Shown piece after piece: positions 1-6,418 of a stretch of DNA of 19,887 bases. Below the pieces are notes generated by a model, which saw only the letters and a program-made list of their open reading frames with translations, made no database searches and was not told the origin of the DNA. How positions within the stretch are numbered: the stretch's first letter is position 1; each line of letters starts with the position of its first letter. This DNA is from CAZGUH01 sp964529005. Its GTDB lineage: Bacteria > Actinomycetota > Acidimicrobiia > Acidimicrobiales > Ilumatobacteraceae. Where the stretch lies: NCBI GenBank assembly GCA_964529005.1, contig CAZGUH010000062.1:1-19887 (forward strand). Reading direction: 5' to 3'. The position numbers and the translations under genes are program-made.

Positions 1-2
1 TC

Positions 3-35
3 GTCATCGCCACCATCATCCTCTGGCTCCGATGA
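3..35 (+). CDS. Possible 3' end of a truncated upstream gene
   Basis: An open frame enters from the window edge and ends at TGA 33-35, encoding the hydrophobic tail VIATIILWLR. This looks like the last part of a C-terminal membrane helix followed by a positive residue. Only ten residues are visible, so neither family nor coding status can be established. Confidence 0.25.
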   Translation, partial: VIATIILWLR

Positions 36-84
36 TTCACAGGACACGCCCTAGACAAAGCGGATGCCCTCACGGCCATCGACC

Positions 85-435
85 ATGTCGCCAGGACAGC
101 AGCTCGCTCAACGCCGCCGGCAACTCGGCTTGACGCAACGCCAGATCGCCGAACATGCGGGCGTCACCCCGCAGGCGGTCAGCGAATGGGAGCGCGACGG
201 CGCGCAACCGAGCAGGGCCTCCGCGATCGCGGCGGACGAACTGCTGGAGGCCGACGGCGCGATCACCACCGCGTTCGGTTACGTCAGTGACCCAGGCGAC
301 GGGGACCTGCGCGCGGCGATCGCTCGGTTGACCGAGGACGTGCGAGATCTGGCACGGCGTGTTCGTTCTCTAGAGCGCGGACGCGCACAGCCAGCTCGTT
401 CACGGCAGCCAGCAACGCCACCAAAGCCTCGGTGA
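85..435 (+). CDS. XRE-family helix-turn-helix regulator, small, with C-terminal coiled-coil-like segment
   Basis: A 116-residue protein if it starts at ATG 85; an in-frame ATG at 64 would add seven residues. I prefer 85 because the HTH begins directly after it and codons before it lack the GC3 bias, but neither start has a clear ribosome-binding site. The HTH covers roughly residues 5-48: LAQRRRQLGLTQ, then the recognition helix around TPQAVSEWERD, typical of the Cro/C1 (XRE) class that binds operator DNA as a dimer. Residues about 75-100 (LTEDVRDLARRVRSLE) could form a short coiled coil. The last 20 or so residues are Pro/Arg/Gln-rich and lose the G/C third-position bias, where a candidate gene overlaps on the other strand. 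Target genes are unknown. Confidence 0.7.
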   Translation: MSPGQQLAQRRRQLGLTQRQIAEHAGVTPQAVSEWERDGAQPSRASAIAADELLEADGAITTAFGYVSDPGDGDLRAAIARLTEDVRDLARRVRSLERGRAQPARSRQPATPPKPR

Positions 436-466
436 TCTCCGCCCTCGTCGTCTTCGAGCGCTCCAT
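284..466 (-). CDS. Possible small coiled-coil protein overlapping the XRE gene antisense
   Basis: A 60-residue frame starting at ATG 466 and running antisense into the XRE gene. Its first 34 or so codons end almost entirely in G or C, as in the real genes of this window, while the XRE frame over the same bases does not. The predicted peptide begins MERSKTTRAEITEAL and continues with a heptad-like stretch (about residues 14-37). After about residue 40 it becomes Arg/Pro-rich and looks like shadow sequence. There is no clear ribosome-binding site. It could be a real small protein, a gene remnant, or chance. I do not recognise a family. Confidence 0.3.
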   Translation of the reverse strand: MERSKTTRAEITEALVALLAAVNELAVRVRALENEHAVPDLARPRSTERSPRAGPRRLGH

Positions 467-525
467 GGCGAGCGATCATATGTTCGGGGTGTGACACGTT
501 CTCCGTGGCACGCGCCGGCGAGCGC

Positions 526-924
526 TCAGCGCTCCTCGGTGTGCAGATCGAGCGCCAGGCTGTTCATGCAGTACCGCTGCCCCGTGGGGAGCGGGCCATC
601 GGGGAAGACGTGACCGAGATGCGACCCGCACCTGCGGCAGCGGACCTCCGTCCGAACCATGCCGTGGCTCCGATCCTCGACGAGCTCGACCGCATCGTCG
701 CTCTTCGGTCGGTAGAAGCTGGGCCATCCGCTGCCGGACTCGAACTTCGTGTCGGAGTCGAACAGCTCGGCGCCGCACGCCGCGCAGCGATACGTGCCGT
801 CGGAATGGGCGTGCACGTACTCGCCGCTCCACGGCGGCTCCGTGCCGCCGCGGCGCAGCACGGCGAAACGCTCCGGCGTCAGGAGCTCGCGCCACTGCTC
901 GTCGCTGCGCTCGATCTCGGGCAT
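526..924 (-). CDS. msrB: Peptide-methionine (R)-S-oxide reductase from internal start (alternative product)
   Basis: Internal ATG 924 in the amidase frame would give a free 132-residue MsrB, which is the usual length of the family. Local residues: C47/C50 and C96/C99 bind structural zinc; GSGWPSF (64-70) and RYCMNS, with C119 catalytic, form the active site. The enzyme reduces methionine-R-sulfoxide in oxidised proteins with thioredoxin as electron donor, and the cytosol is the normal location. The first residues (MPEIERSDEQWRE) look like a natural MsrB N-terminus, and a purine-rich GAGAGGGGG lies just upstream. I consider this product at least as likely as the full fusion. Confidence 0.6.
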   Translation of the reverse strand: MPEIERSDEQWRELLTPERFAVLRRGGTEPPWSGEYVHAHSDGTYRCAACGAELFDSDTKFESGSGWPSFYRPKSDDAVELVEDRSHGMVRTEVRCRRCGSHLGHVFPDGPLPTGQRYCMNSLALDLHTEER

Positions 925-2007
925 CCCTGACCCCCTCTCGCCATCGGATCGGTCGTTGCCGGCGACTCTACCGATCTGGTCGGGAGCCACCCCCCTCGTG
1001 GACATCCGGTTCGGCCGCCGCGCCCACACCGCGGCGCCGACCGCCAGCGCCAGCGCCCCGCCGACGGCGAACCATCCCTCCCGAGACGTGCCGCCCCGGC
1101 GGGCATCGGGCGCCAGGGACACCGCCCGCCCCGGGACGCGCGCCGTGCCCGACGCGCCCGCGGACGGCGACGGTCGGCGCACGCCCGTCACGGTCGGCGT
1201 CACGGTCGTCGCGACCGTCTGGGTCACGGTCGGTGTCACCGTGCTCGCCGGCGCCGCGACTGCGGCACGGTGGCGTGACACCCGCTGTGGCATCTCGGCC
1301 ATCAGGTACGGGTAGAACGTCTCACCTGGGCAGGCCGTCGCGCTCATGTCGCGGTGGCCGGAGATGGTCGCTGCCCGCACGAGCGCGCCGGCAGGCCAGC
1401 GGTTCGAGCCCCGCGAGACGATGTCGACGGTCGCCCCGGGCGCCGTGTCGATCCCATCGCGGTCGGCGAGCCAGGCGAGCAGCCGGGTGAGCGATTCGAG
1501 CGCGGCCTCGGTGGGCATCTCCGCGGTGAAGTCGCCGACCAGGCACGCCAGCTGAGCGAAACCCTGGCTGCCTCCGGTCGCGTCGGCCCGCACCGGACCG
1601 GCGAGGCTGCCGTGGCGCCCCTCCCAGACCCGCCCGGCGCGATCGACGAAGAAGTTGTAACAGACGTCCGGCCAGCCCCGCTCGGGACCGGTGTGGAAGT
1701 CGAACGTCTGGCGCAGCACCCGGGCGACGTCGTCCATGCTCTCGACGTCGTTGCTGCTCGCCGTGTGGTGGACGAGGAGGAAGCGCGCCTCCTCGTCGGC
1801 CAGCGGACCCACGGGCTCACGGCCCTCCGCCCACGCGGCACGCGGAAGGACGAACAGGCCGGGCGACGGCTCGACCGGCACGATGGGCTCGACCGGCGCC
1901 TGCGACGACCGCGACGAGAGCGCAGCGCCAAGGGGAGCCGCGGCGAGCAGGCCGAGGAGTCGGCGGCGGGTCAGCCCCGACGATCCAGGCCCGCACGCAT
2001 CACACAT
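526..2007 (-). CDS. Tat-exported PGRP-type N-acetylmuramoyl-L-alanine amidase in continuous frame with MsrB
   Basis: A 493-residue frame with two unrelated enzymes. Residues 13-30 resemble a twin-arginine signal (TRRRLLGLL plus an Ala-rich core). Residues about 50-240 form an Amidase_2/PGRP domain that cleaves the MurNAc-L-Ala bond of peptidoglycan. Likely zinc ligands are H80 or H81 (VHHTAS), H218 (SGHRD) and C226 (ACPG), with Y117 near the active site. Residues about 255-275 are a Thr/Val/Pro linker. Residues 312-328 are a hydrophobic helix followed by RRPNR, which would put what follows in the cytosol. Residues 362-493 are a complete methionine sulfoxide reductase B: zinc cysteines C408/C411 and C457/C460, the GSGWPSF motif, and catalytic C480 in RYCMNS. 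No stop separates the halves, but an internal ATG with a good ribosome-binding site precedes MsrB, so both a fusion and a separate MsrB are possible. A missed stop codon from a sequencing error would also explain it. The start is ATG 2007; no alternative lies before the signal peptide. Confidence 0.85.
   Translation of the reverse strand: MCDACGPGSSGLTRRRLLGLLAAAPLGAALSSRSSQAPVEPIVPVEPSPGLFVLPRAAWAEGREPVGPLADEEARFLLVHHTASSNDVESMDDVARVLRQTFDFHTGPERGWPDVCYNFFVDRAGRVWEGRHGSLAGPVRADATGGSQGFAQLACLVGDFTAEMPTEAALESLTRLLAWLADRDGIDTAPGATVDIVSRGSNRWPAGALVRAATISGHRDMSATACPGETFYPYLMAEMPQRVSRHRAAVAAPASTVTPTVTQTVATTVTPTVTGVRRPSPSAGASGTARVPGRAVSLAPDARRGGTSREGWFAVGGALALAVGAAVWARRPNRMSTRGVAPDQIGRVAGNDRSDGERGSGMPEIERSDEQWRELLTPERFAVLRRGGTEPPWSGEYVHAHSDGTYRCAACGAELFDSDTKFESGSGWPSFYRPKSDDAVELVEDRSHGMVRTEVRCRRCGSHLGHVFPDGPLPTGQRYCMNSLALDLHTEER
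931..941 (-). promoter_or_regulatory. Internal ribosome-binding site for MsrB
   Basis: On the minus strand GAGAGGGGG ends about six bases before ATG 924. It is one of the better Shine-Dalgarno sequences in the window and lies inside the amidase-MsrB frame, supporting independent initiation of MsrB. Confidence 0.5.
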
Positions 2008-2024
2008 CGCCGTCCGAACGCATC

Positions 2025-2055
2025 AGGCCCCTCCACCGCTCGGGTGGAAGGGCCT
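2025..2055 (-). terminator. Hairpin downstream of tRNA-Ala
   Basis: AGGCCC (2025-2030) pairs with GGGCCT (2050-2055) and TCCACC (2032-2037) with GGTGGA (2043-2048), with one mismatch between the two arms and a five-base loop. It starts about 10 nt beyond the tRNA 3' end and lies before the amidase start. No U-tract follows, as is common in high-GC Actinomycetota. It may end or attenuate tRNA transcription before the amidase gene. Confidence 0.6.
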
Positions 2056-2064
2056 GGGGCTGGG

Positions 2065-2137
2065 TGGAGGTGAGGGGAATCGAACCCCTGGCCTCAACAG
2101 TGCGATTGTTGCGCTCTACCAACTGAGCTACACCCCC
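2065..2137 (-). tRNA. tRNA-Ala, anticodon CGC
   Basis: Read on the minus strand, all arms of a canonical 73-nt tRNA are present. The acceptor is GGGGGTG paired with CACCTCC, and includes the G3:U70 wobble that identifies alanine tRNAs. The D arm is GCTC-AGTTGGTA-GAGC, the anticodon stem CAACA/TGTTG with loop ATCGCAC, and the T loop TTCGATT. The anticodon (2104-2102) is CGC, reading GCG alanine codons, which are common here. Position 73 is A. The following genomic bases are CCCA, so an exact CCA is not encoded directly after A73 and would be added enzymatically. Confidence 0.95.
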
Positions 2138-2154
2138 AGCGGATGCGAGTGGCC

Positions 2155-2160
2155 ACTGTA
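2155..2160 (-). promoter_or_regulatory. Candidate -10 for tRNA-Ala
   Basis: TACAGT on the minus strand lies 17 nt before the first tRNA base, a reasonable place for a -10 with a short 5' leader. No good -35 is visible; the region contains a tandem GATGCGCA repeat (2176-2191) instead. Confidence 0.35.
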
Positions 2161-2199
2161 GCGGGCCGCCGCACCGATGCGCAGATGCGCAGGGGGATC

Positions 2200-2790
2200 T
2201 CAGGCGGCGTTGAACCAGGCGGTCTCGCCGTACTGGCGATCGCGCTCGTTCTGGCGCAGCTGCGCGAGCTTGTAGCAGTAGCCGCACAGCGAGACGAACG
2301 CCAGCGCGAAGGCGTAGAGCATCGCGTCGCTCTTCGTCGTCGCCGCCAGGAACAAGGTGACGCACACCGCAGCGCCGAGGCCGAACAGCACGTTGATCCG
2401 CCGGCGGCGCAGCGCTTCGCGCGGCGACATGGCGCGCACCATGCGCATCTGCCGATGCGAGTCGTGCACCCGCAGGCCCGCCTGGTTGGCGTGGGTCCGC
2501 CGGGTCAGCGTGGCGTTGTGCATGCCCGGCCGGCCCTGGCCGGGACGCTGCGCGTCACCGACGCGGTACCCGGCGGCGGGCCGGGCCAGCGGGCCCTGCG
2601 TCAACGGGCGGGCCATGCCCCGCATCGGCACCATCGTGCGGGTGGGCACCGTGCGCTGGAGCGTGGAGAGCTGCCGCCGGAAGTCGGTGACGGAGGAGTT
2701 CGGACGGTTCTCGAGCCGGGACCGCAGCAGCGGCGGCAAGAGCACGGCGGCCCAGGCCGCGGCGACGGCGAGAAGGACGATCTTGCCCAT
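2200..2790 (-). CDS. SepX/GlpR-like divisome membrane protein
   Basis: A 196-residue membrane protein. It has an N-terminal helix (residues about 4-22, ending LLPPLLRSR), a basic, Pro/Gly-rich cytoplasmic region containing DFRRQLSTLQR (37-46), then an Arg-rich stretch (REALRRRR) leading into two close helices (about 132-150 and 156-174) and a charged tail. This one-plus-two helix plan matches the actinobacterial GlpR family, studied in Streptomyces as SepX, a cell-division protein. Gene order supports it: in mycobacteria and streptomycetes the glpR gene sits downstream of galU, moeA and often moaC, all present here in the same direction. The assignment rests on topology, sequence character and synteny, not on an alignment. 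The start is ATG 2790 with AAGG nine bases upstream. Confidence 0.6.
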   Translation of the reverse strand: MGKIVLLAVAAAWAAVLLPPLLRSRLENRPNSSVTDFRRQLSTLQRTVPTRTMVPMRGMARPLTQGPLARPAAGYRVGDAQRPGQGRPGMHNATLTRRTHANQAGLRVHDSHRQMRMVRAMSPREALRRRRINVLFGLGAAVCVTLFLAATTKSDAMLYAFALAFVSLCGYCYKLAQLRQNERDRQYGETAWFNAA

Positions 2791-2810
2791 TCGTTACCGC
2801 CTTAGCAGGT

Positions 2811-2834
2811 TGCCGACGAGCAGGCGCTCGGGCA
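2811..2834 (-). terminator. Small hairpin between moaC and the SepX-like gene
   Basis: TGCC (2811-2814) pairs with GGCA (2831-2834) and CGAGC (2817-2821) with GCTCG (2826-2830), with loop AGGC and a two-base bulge. It lies about 90 nt after the moaC stop and about 20 nt before the SepX-like start, so it could end moaC transcription or act as a leader structure. Nothing else is evident in the 130-nt gap. Confidence 0.35.
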
Positions 2835-2920
2835 TCGGTGGAGGAGTGAGTGCAGGTCGGTCATGTGTTCACGCTGTGCGGTCCGCAACCTGGCGGGGCG
2901 GGCCTCGGAATCGTCAAACG

Positions 2921-3436
2921 TTACGGTTCTACTACGTTCGTGACAGCGGGCGCAACGTTATCGGCCCGCCGGTACGTGCCGGAGCGACCCCCGACCTTCT
3001 CCCACAGCGCGAGATCCCCGATGACCATGCCGCGATCCGCCGACTTGCACATGTCGTAGACCGTCAGCGCCGCGGTCGCGCAAGCGTGCAGCGCCTCCAT
3101 CTCCACACCGGTGCGATCGACGGTGTCGACGTGCGCTTCGACGGCGACGTAGTCGTCGCCGATCTCGAAGTTGATGTTGACCGCCCCGACCAGGAGCGGG
3201 TGGCACAGCGGGATCATGTCAGCCGTGCGCTTGGCGGCCTGGATGCCGGCCACACGGGCGACGGCGAGCACGTCGCCCTTCTTCACCTCTCGGTTGGCGA
3301 TCGCAGCTGTGGTGGCCGGCTGCATGAACACCTTGCAGCGAGCGACCGCTCGGCGATGTGTGGGCTCCTTGGGCGTGACGTCCACCATGCGGGCCCGACC
3401 GAGCGGATCGAGGTGGGTGAAGGAGAGGTCGGACAT
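2921..3436 (-). CDS. moaC: Cyclic pyranopterin monophosphate synthase MoaC
   Basis: A 171-residue protein closely resembling known MoaC along its whole length. With MoaA, MoaC converts GTP to cyclic pyranopterin monophosphate in the first step of molybdenum cofactor synthesis in the cytosol. Hallmarks: KKGDV (52-56), AGIQAAKR (63-70), MIPLCHPL (74-81) with the conserved histidine at 79, TGVEMEAL (109-116), and YDMCK (127-131) with the catalytic Asp/Lys pair. The frame stays open far upstream as a shadow of the lipoprotein gene, but the family N-terminus (SFTHLD...ARMVDV) fixes the start at ATG 3436. No strong ribosome-binding site is present; TACAGT ten bases before the start suggests a very short leader. 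It lies between the lipoprotein and SepX-like genes on the same strand. Confidence 0.95.
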   Translation of the reverse strand: MSDLSFTHLDPLGRARMVDVTPKEPTHRRAVARCKVFMQPATTAAIANREVKKGDVLAVARVAGIQAAKRTADMIPLCHPLLVGAVNINFEIGDDYVAVEAHVDTVDRTGVEMEALHACATAALTVYDMCKSADRGMVIGDLALWEKVGGRSGTYRRADNVAPAVTNVVEP

Positions 3437-3446
3437 GTGTCGTCCA

Positions 3447-3452
3447 ACTGTA
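3447..3452 (-). promoter_or_regulatory. Candidate -10 close to moaC start
   Basis: TACAGT on the minus strand ends ten bases before the moaC ATG. The mRNA would have a leader of only a few nucleotides. No clear -35 is visible. Confidence 0.35.
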
Positions 3453-3498
3453 GTGATCCTCCGCCAGAAGTTCGTGCCAGCAGGGCCGCGCGGGCGGA

Positions 3499-4515
3499 TC
3501 AGCGCAGCACAGGGCCGGTGTCGACGACGTCGAACGCAGTGCCCGGGATGGCCTTCAGCTGGCCGAGATCGTCGTCGTCCCACCCCGGGTGCGCTTCGCC
3601 CTGGACGAACCAGTTGCTGCCGTTGTCGGCGACGATCAGGCCGTAACGCTGCATCGCCGCGGCGATCACCCGCGCCTGTCCGGTCAGCGCCGAGATGTCG
3701 TAGTCGGCGCGCAGCCGCAGCCGCAGGCCCATCGGCGGCAGCAACGGGTTCGTGTCCTGCGACGCGAAGTGCGTCGCAGGGAGGATGTAGCCACGCTGCG
3801 TGCGCGAGAACGTCACGCGCAGCGCGTGGTCGATGCGTCCCGCGACGACCTCGTCGTAGCGGACCAGCCCCGGCAGGATCGGCAGCCCGGCGGCATCGGC
3901 CGAGGTCCACCCGAGCGGGCGCAGAGCGTTGGACCCCAGGTCCCAGCGAGCGCCGGAGTCGGCGTGCCAGGCCCCGCCGTCGCCCGGGAAGGCGCGGTAC
4001 AGCTCGTAGAGGGCGCACTCGCCCTGGCGCACGACGACGACGTGGCGGTCGCCGTCGGAGCCGGGTCCGCCCTCCACCGCCGCGTCGGCCGGGATCGGGA
4101 ACGGACCGGGATCGCTCTCGTCGCCGTACGCCTCGTAGACGATCGGCACGTCCGGCTGCGTCGCCGGCGCCACGGTGACGGGGATGCCGTACGCGCCGTC
4201 GCCGCCGAAGTCGGGATGGAAGAAGTCGCCGCCCACGGACTGGATCGTGGCGATGATCGCGTCGCTCTGGGGGTGCCGCGGCGCCGACGACACGTCGGTG
4301 TTCCAGGCGTTGTCGGCGGGGAACACGGCGCAGCCGGCGACGGTCGGCCGCGGCGCGGTCAGGCGGACGGCGACCTCGGAGGCGGTGGCCCCGTCGCGCA
4401 GCTCGTCCACATCGCCCGCGGCCGGGGCGTCGTCGTGCAGCCGCCCGGGCGCCCCGCAGGCCGCCACGGCGACCGCCGCGGCAACGACGATGCAACAGAA
4501 CCGGCGGGGAGCCAC
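3499..4515 (-). CDS. Conserved secreted lipoprotein of unknown function
   Basis: A 338-residue protein from GTG 4515. The N-terminus is a lipoprotein signal: basic APRRF, a hydrophobic core, then VAAC with lipidation cysteine C20, so the protein is probably anchored on the outer face of the membrane. The mature part begins with a disordered Asp/Ala-rich segment. A globular domain follows, containing FPADNAWNTDVSS, FHPDFGGDGAYGIP, RHVVVVRQGECALYELY, RWDLGSNALRPLGWTSADA, RIDHALRVTFSRTQRGYILPATHFAS and IVADNGSNWFVQGEAHPGW. I recall similar secreted proteins in other bacteria, but I know of no function and do not assign one. The many conserved Trp, Asp and Asn residues would suit a carbohydrate- or polymer-acting domain, but that is speculation. 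Starts further upstream would run into moeA and lack a signal peptide. The gene sits 37 nt downstream of moeA and 62 nt upstream of moaC, an unusual position inside a cofactor cluster. Confidence 0.75.
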   Translation of the reverse strand: MAPRRFCCIVVAAAVAVAACGAPGRLHDDAPAAGDVDELRDGATASEVAVRLTAPRPTVAGCAVFPADNAWNTDVSSAPRHPQSDAIIATIQSVGGDFFHPDFGGDGAYGIPVTVAPATQPDVPIVYEAYGDESDPGPFPIPADAAVEGGPGSDGDRHVVVVRQGECALYELYRAFPGDGGAWHADSGARWDLGSNALRPLGWTSADAAGLPILPGLVRYDEVVAGRIDHALRVTFSRTQRGYILPATHFASQDTNPLLPPMGLRLRLRADYDISALTGQARVIAAAMQRYGLIVADNGSNWFVQGEAHPGWDDDDLGQLKAIPGTAFDVVDTGPVLR

Positions 4516-4547
4516 AAATCTGTATCGGCGCCGCCGGCTTGTCGATG

Positions 4548-4562
4548 AGCGCTCAAAGCGCT
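4548..4562 (-). terminator. Short hairpin at the moeA stop codon
   Basis: AGCGCT (4548-4553) and AGCGCT (4557-4562) form a six-base stem with a CAA loop; the moeA stop (TCA on the plus strand, 4553-4555) lies in it. It is small for a terminator and may only attenuate transcription towards the lipoprotein gene. Confidence 0.3.
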
Positions 4563-5779
4563 GGGCCCAGCAGGACGACGTCGATCGAGCCACCCTCGGG
4601 CACGCCGTCGCCGTCGGGAAGTCGAGCCAGCGCGTTGCACGCCGCGCTCGCCGCGAGCTGGTGACTGCCCTGCGCGTGGGGCGCTCGCACGTGCAGGCGC
4701 CCGTCCTCGCCGAACCGGGCGACGACACGGAGCCAGTGCGTCTTCCCGTCCGGCGACCGGCGCAGGGCCATGTCGGCGATCGCCGGCACCAGCGGTCGGG
4801 TCGCATCGCGGTGGCCCATCATCTGACGCAACCCCGGGCGGGCGAGGAGCTCGAAGCTGACCATCGAGCTCACCGGGTTGCCGGGCAGGCCGAACACCGG
4901 GACCGATCGCCCGCCGGGCGCTCGCAGCACGCCGAACGCGAACGGCTTGGCGGGCTTGATCGCGATCTGCATCCAGCGCATGTCGGCGATGCGCGACAGC
5001 ACCGCATTGACGACGTCGTAGTCGCCCATGCTGACGCCGCCGCTGGTGACGATCGCATCGGCGCGCTCGGCGGCGCCCCACAGCACCCTCTCCAGCGCTT
5101 CCTCGTCGTCGGCCACGACGCCGAGGTCGATCGGCTCCACGCCGGCGTCGGCGAGCAGCCCGACGAGCATCGTCTTGTTGCTCTCGCGGATCTGCCCGGG
5201 CCGCAGTGGCGAGCCGTCGTCGACGAGCTCGTCACCGGTGGACATCACCGCGACCCCCAGCCGCGGCACGACCGCGACGTGGCGCGCGTTCACACTGGCC
5301 AGCACGCCGGCGAGCGCGGGGCGCACCACGGTCCCGGCGGTGGCGACCACCGCGCCGGCGCGGATGTCGTCGCCCGCGGCGCGCACCGCGGCCCCCGATC
5401 GCACCGCCGCCGAGATGCGCACGCGGGCGCCGCCGTCGAGCCGCTCGGTGTCCTCCACCATCACCACCGCGTCGGCGCCGGCAGGGATCGGGGCGCCGGT
5501 CATGATCCGCACGGCCTGGCCCGCGCCGACGGTCACATCGGGCGGCGCGCCCGCGGCGAGCTCGCCGACGACCGGCAGCTCGACCGGCGCTGCGGCGACG
5601 TCGCTGGCCCGCACCGCGTAGCCGTCGACCGCCGAGTTGGCGAACGGGGGGACCTCCTCGTGCGCGGTCACGTCGGCGGCCAGGACCAAGCCGGTGACGT
5701 CGGCGAGCGGCAGCGTGCGCGGCGGCAGCGGCGCGCACGCGTCGAGCACGAGCCGGAGAGCGTCATCCAGAGGCACCAT
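4553..5779 (-). CDS. moeA: Molybdopterin molybdenumtransferase MoeA
   Basis: A 408-residue protein of normal MoeA length. MoeA inserts molybdate into adenylylated molybdopterin, the last step of molybdenum cofactor assembly, in the cytosol. Visible motifs: PPFANSAVDGYAVRA near residues 44-58, RIMTGAPIPAGADAVVMVED, VMSTGDELV, the loop TSGGVSMGDYDVV, KPAKPFAFG, and GLPGNPVSSMVSFE. A C-terminal beta domain ends VVLLGPAL. The frame is open far upstream, but the family N-terminus (VPLDDALRLVLD) fixes the start at ATG 5779. No Shine-Dalgarno is present; TACCGT ends eight bases before the ATG, suggesting a leaderless transcript. It is divergent from the PF06475-type gene, with a 54-nt gap. moaC lies downstream on the same strand. 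Confidence 0.95.
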   Translation of the reverse strand: MVPLDDALRLVLDACAPLPPRTLPLADVTGLVLAADVTAHEEVPPFANSAVDGYAVRASDVAAAPVELPVVGELAAGAPPDVTVGAGQAVRIMTGAPIPAGADAVVMVEDTERLDGGARVRISAAVRSGAAVRAAGDDIRAGAVVATAGTVVRPALAGVLASVNARHVAVVPRLGVAVMSTGDELVDDGSPLRPGQIRESNKTMLVGLLADAGVEPIDLGVVADDEEALERVLWGAAERADAIVTSGGVSMGDYDVVNAVLSRIADMRWMQIAIKPAKPFAFGVLRAPGGRSVPVFGLPGNPVSSMVSFELLARPGLRQMMGHRDATRPLVPAIADMALRRSPDGKTHWLRVVARFGEDGRLHVRAPHAQGSHQLAASAACNALARLPDGDGVPEGGSIDVVLLGPAL

Positions 5780-5787
5780 CGATGCGA

Positions 5788-5793
5788 ACGGTA
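5788..5793 (-). promoter_or_regulatory. Candidate leaderless -10 of moeA
   Basis: TACCGT on the minus strand ends eight bases before ATG 5779, placing the expected transcription start at or beside the start codon. Confidence 0.4.
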
Positions 5794-5833
5794 CCCGGCC
5801 GCGATCGGATGCCAGGCTGCGAGACTGCAAACG

Positions 5834-6418
5834 ATGCCGTTGCACACGCCGATCCCCGCCGCCGGTCTCGCGGTGCGCTGGTCCACGTGGGACGGCGCCC
5901 ACGACGAGCAGTTCACCCTCACGTGGGAGAACGAGGGGTGGACCGCCTCGGGCATCGTCGGGCTCGAGCGCGCCCAATATGTCGTGCGGCTGTCCGCGCT
6001 GTGGCACGTCCGGCAGTTCCTGCTGTTCCGTGATCTCGACGAGCCCGACCTCTGGCTGGCGACCGACGGCGCCGGTCGATGGGGCGAGGTCAACGGCGCC
6101 CACCGAACCGACCTCGACGGCTGCGTCGACGTCGCGCTGGCGTGCACGCCGTTCACCGCGACCCTGCCGATCCGGCGGCTGCCCCTCCAGATCGGTGACG
6201 CTGCCGATCTGCTCGTCGCCGCGATCGACGTCGAGACGCTCGGCATCGCCGTCGAGCGCCATCGCTACCACCGCGTCGGAGATCGGCAGTGGCGGCGGAC
6301 GCGCTGTTCGGACGCGACGACCGACACGGCCGATGCCGCGCCCGCCGTCGACGAGTTCGACGTCGACGAGTTCGGGCTGGTGACCGCGCAGGCAGGCGCG
6401 TTCCGTCGCGCCGACTGA
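5834..6418 (+). CDS. Putative glycolipid-binding family protein (PF06475-like)
   Basis: A 194-residue protein. It resembles the PF06475 (COG3554) family, named for a glycolipid-binding member but otherwise poorly characterised. Recognisable features are an N-terminal WSTWDGAHDEQF segment, a GIVGLERAQYVVRLS strand pair followed by an LWHVRQF motif, DGAGRWGEVNGAH, and the most typical stretch GCVDVALACTPFTATLPIRRL, followed by a C-terminal RYHRVGDRQWRRTR. No signal peptide or membrane helix is present, so it is probably cytosolic. The start at ATG 5834 fits the beginning of the domain; no ribosome-binding site is visible. The frame upstream is a shadow of moeA. It lies between galU and moeA on the opposite strand, diverging from moeA and converging on galU. 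Confidence 0.7.
   Translation: MPLHTPIPAAGLAVRWSTWDGAHDEQFTLTWENEGWTASGIVGLERAQYVVRLSALWHVRQFLLFRDLDEPDLWLATDGAGRWGEVNGAHRTDLDGCVDVALACTPFTATLPIRRLPLQIGDAADLLVAAIDVETLGIAVERHRYHRVGDRQWRRTRCSDATTDTADAAPAVDEFDVDEFGLVTAQAGAFRRAD

Noticed and set aside
520..534. Palindrome GAGCGCT-C-AGCGCTC at the msrB stop as a terminator
   Set aside because: The centre is a single base, so a real loop would break the inner pairs; the remaining stem is short. It is suggestive only.
3437..4495. N-terminal extension of MoaC
   Set aside because: The frame upstream of ATG 3436 is Arg-rich shadow of the lipoprotein gene; MoaC begins at its family N-terminus.
4175..5833. Long plus-strand open frame upstream of the PF06475-type gene
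   Set aside because: It is antisense to moeA and the lipoprotein gene and has shadow-type composition; only the part from ATG 5834 has family motifs.
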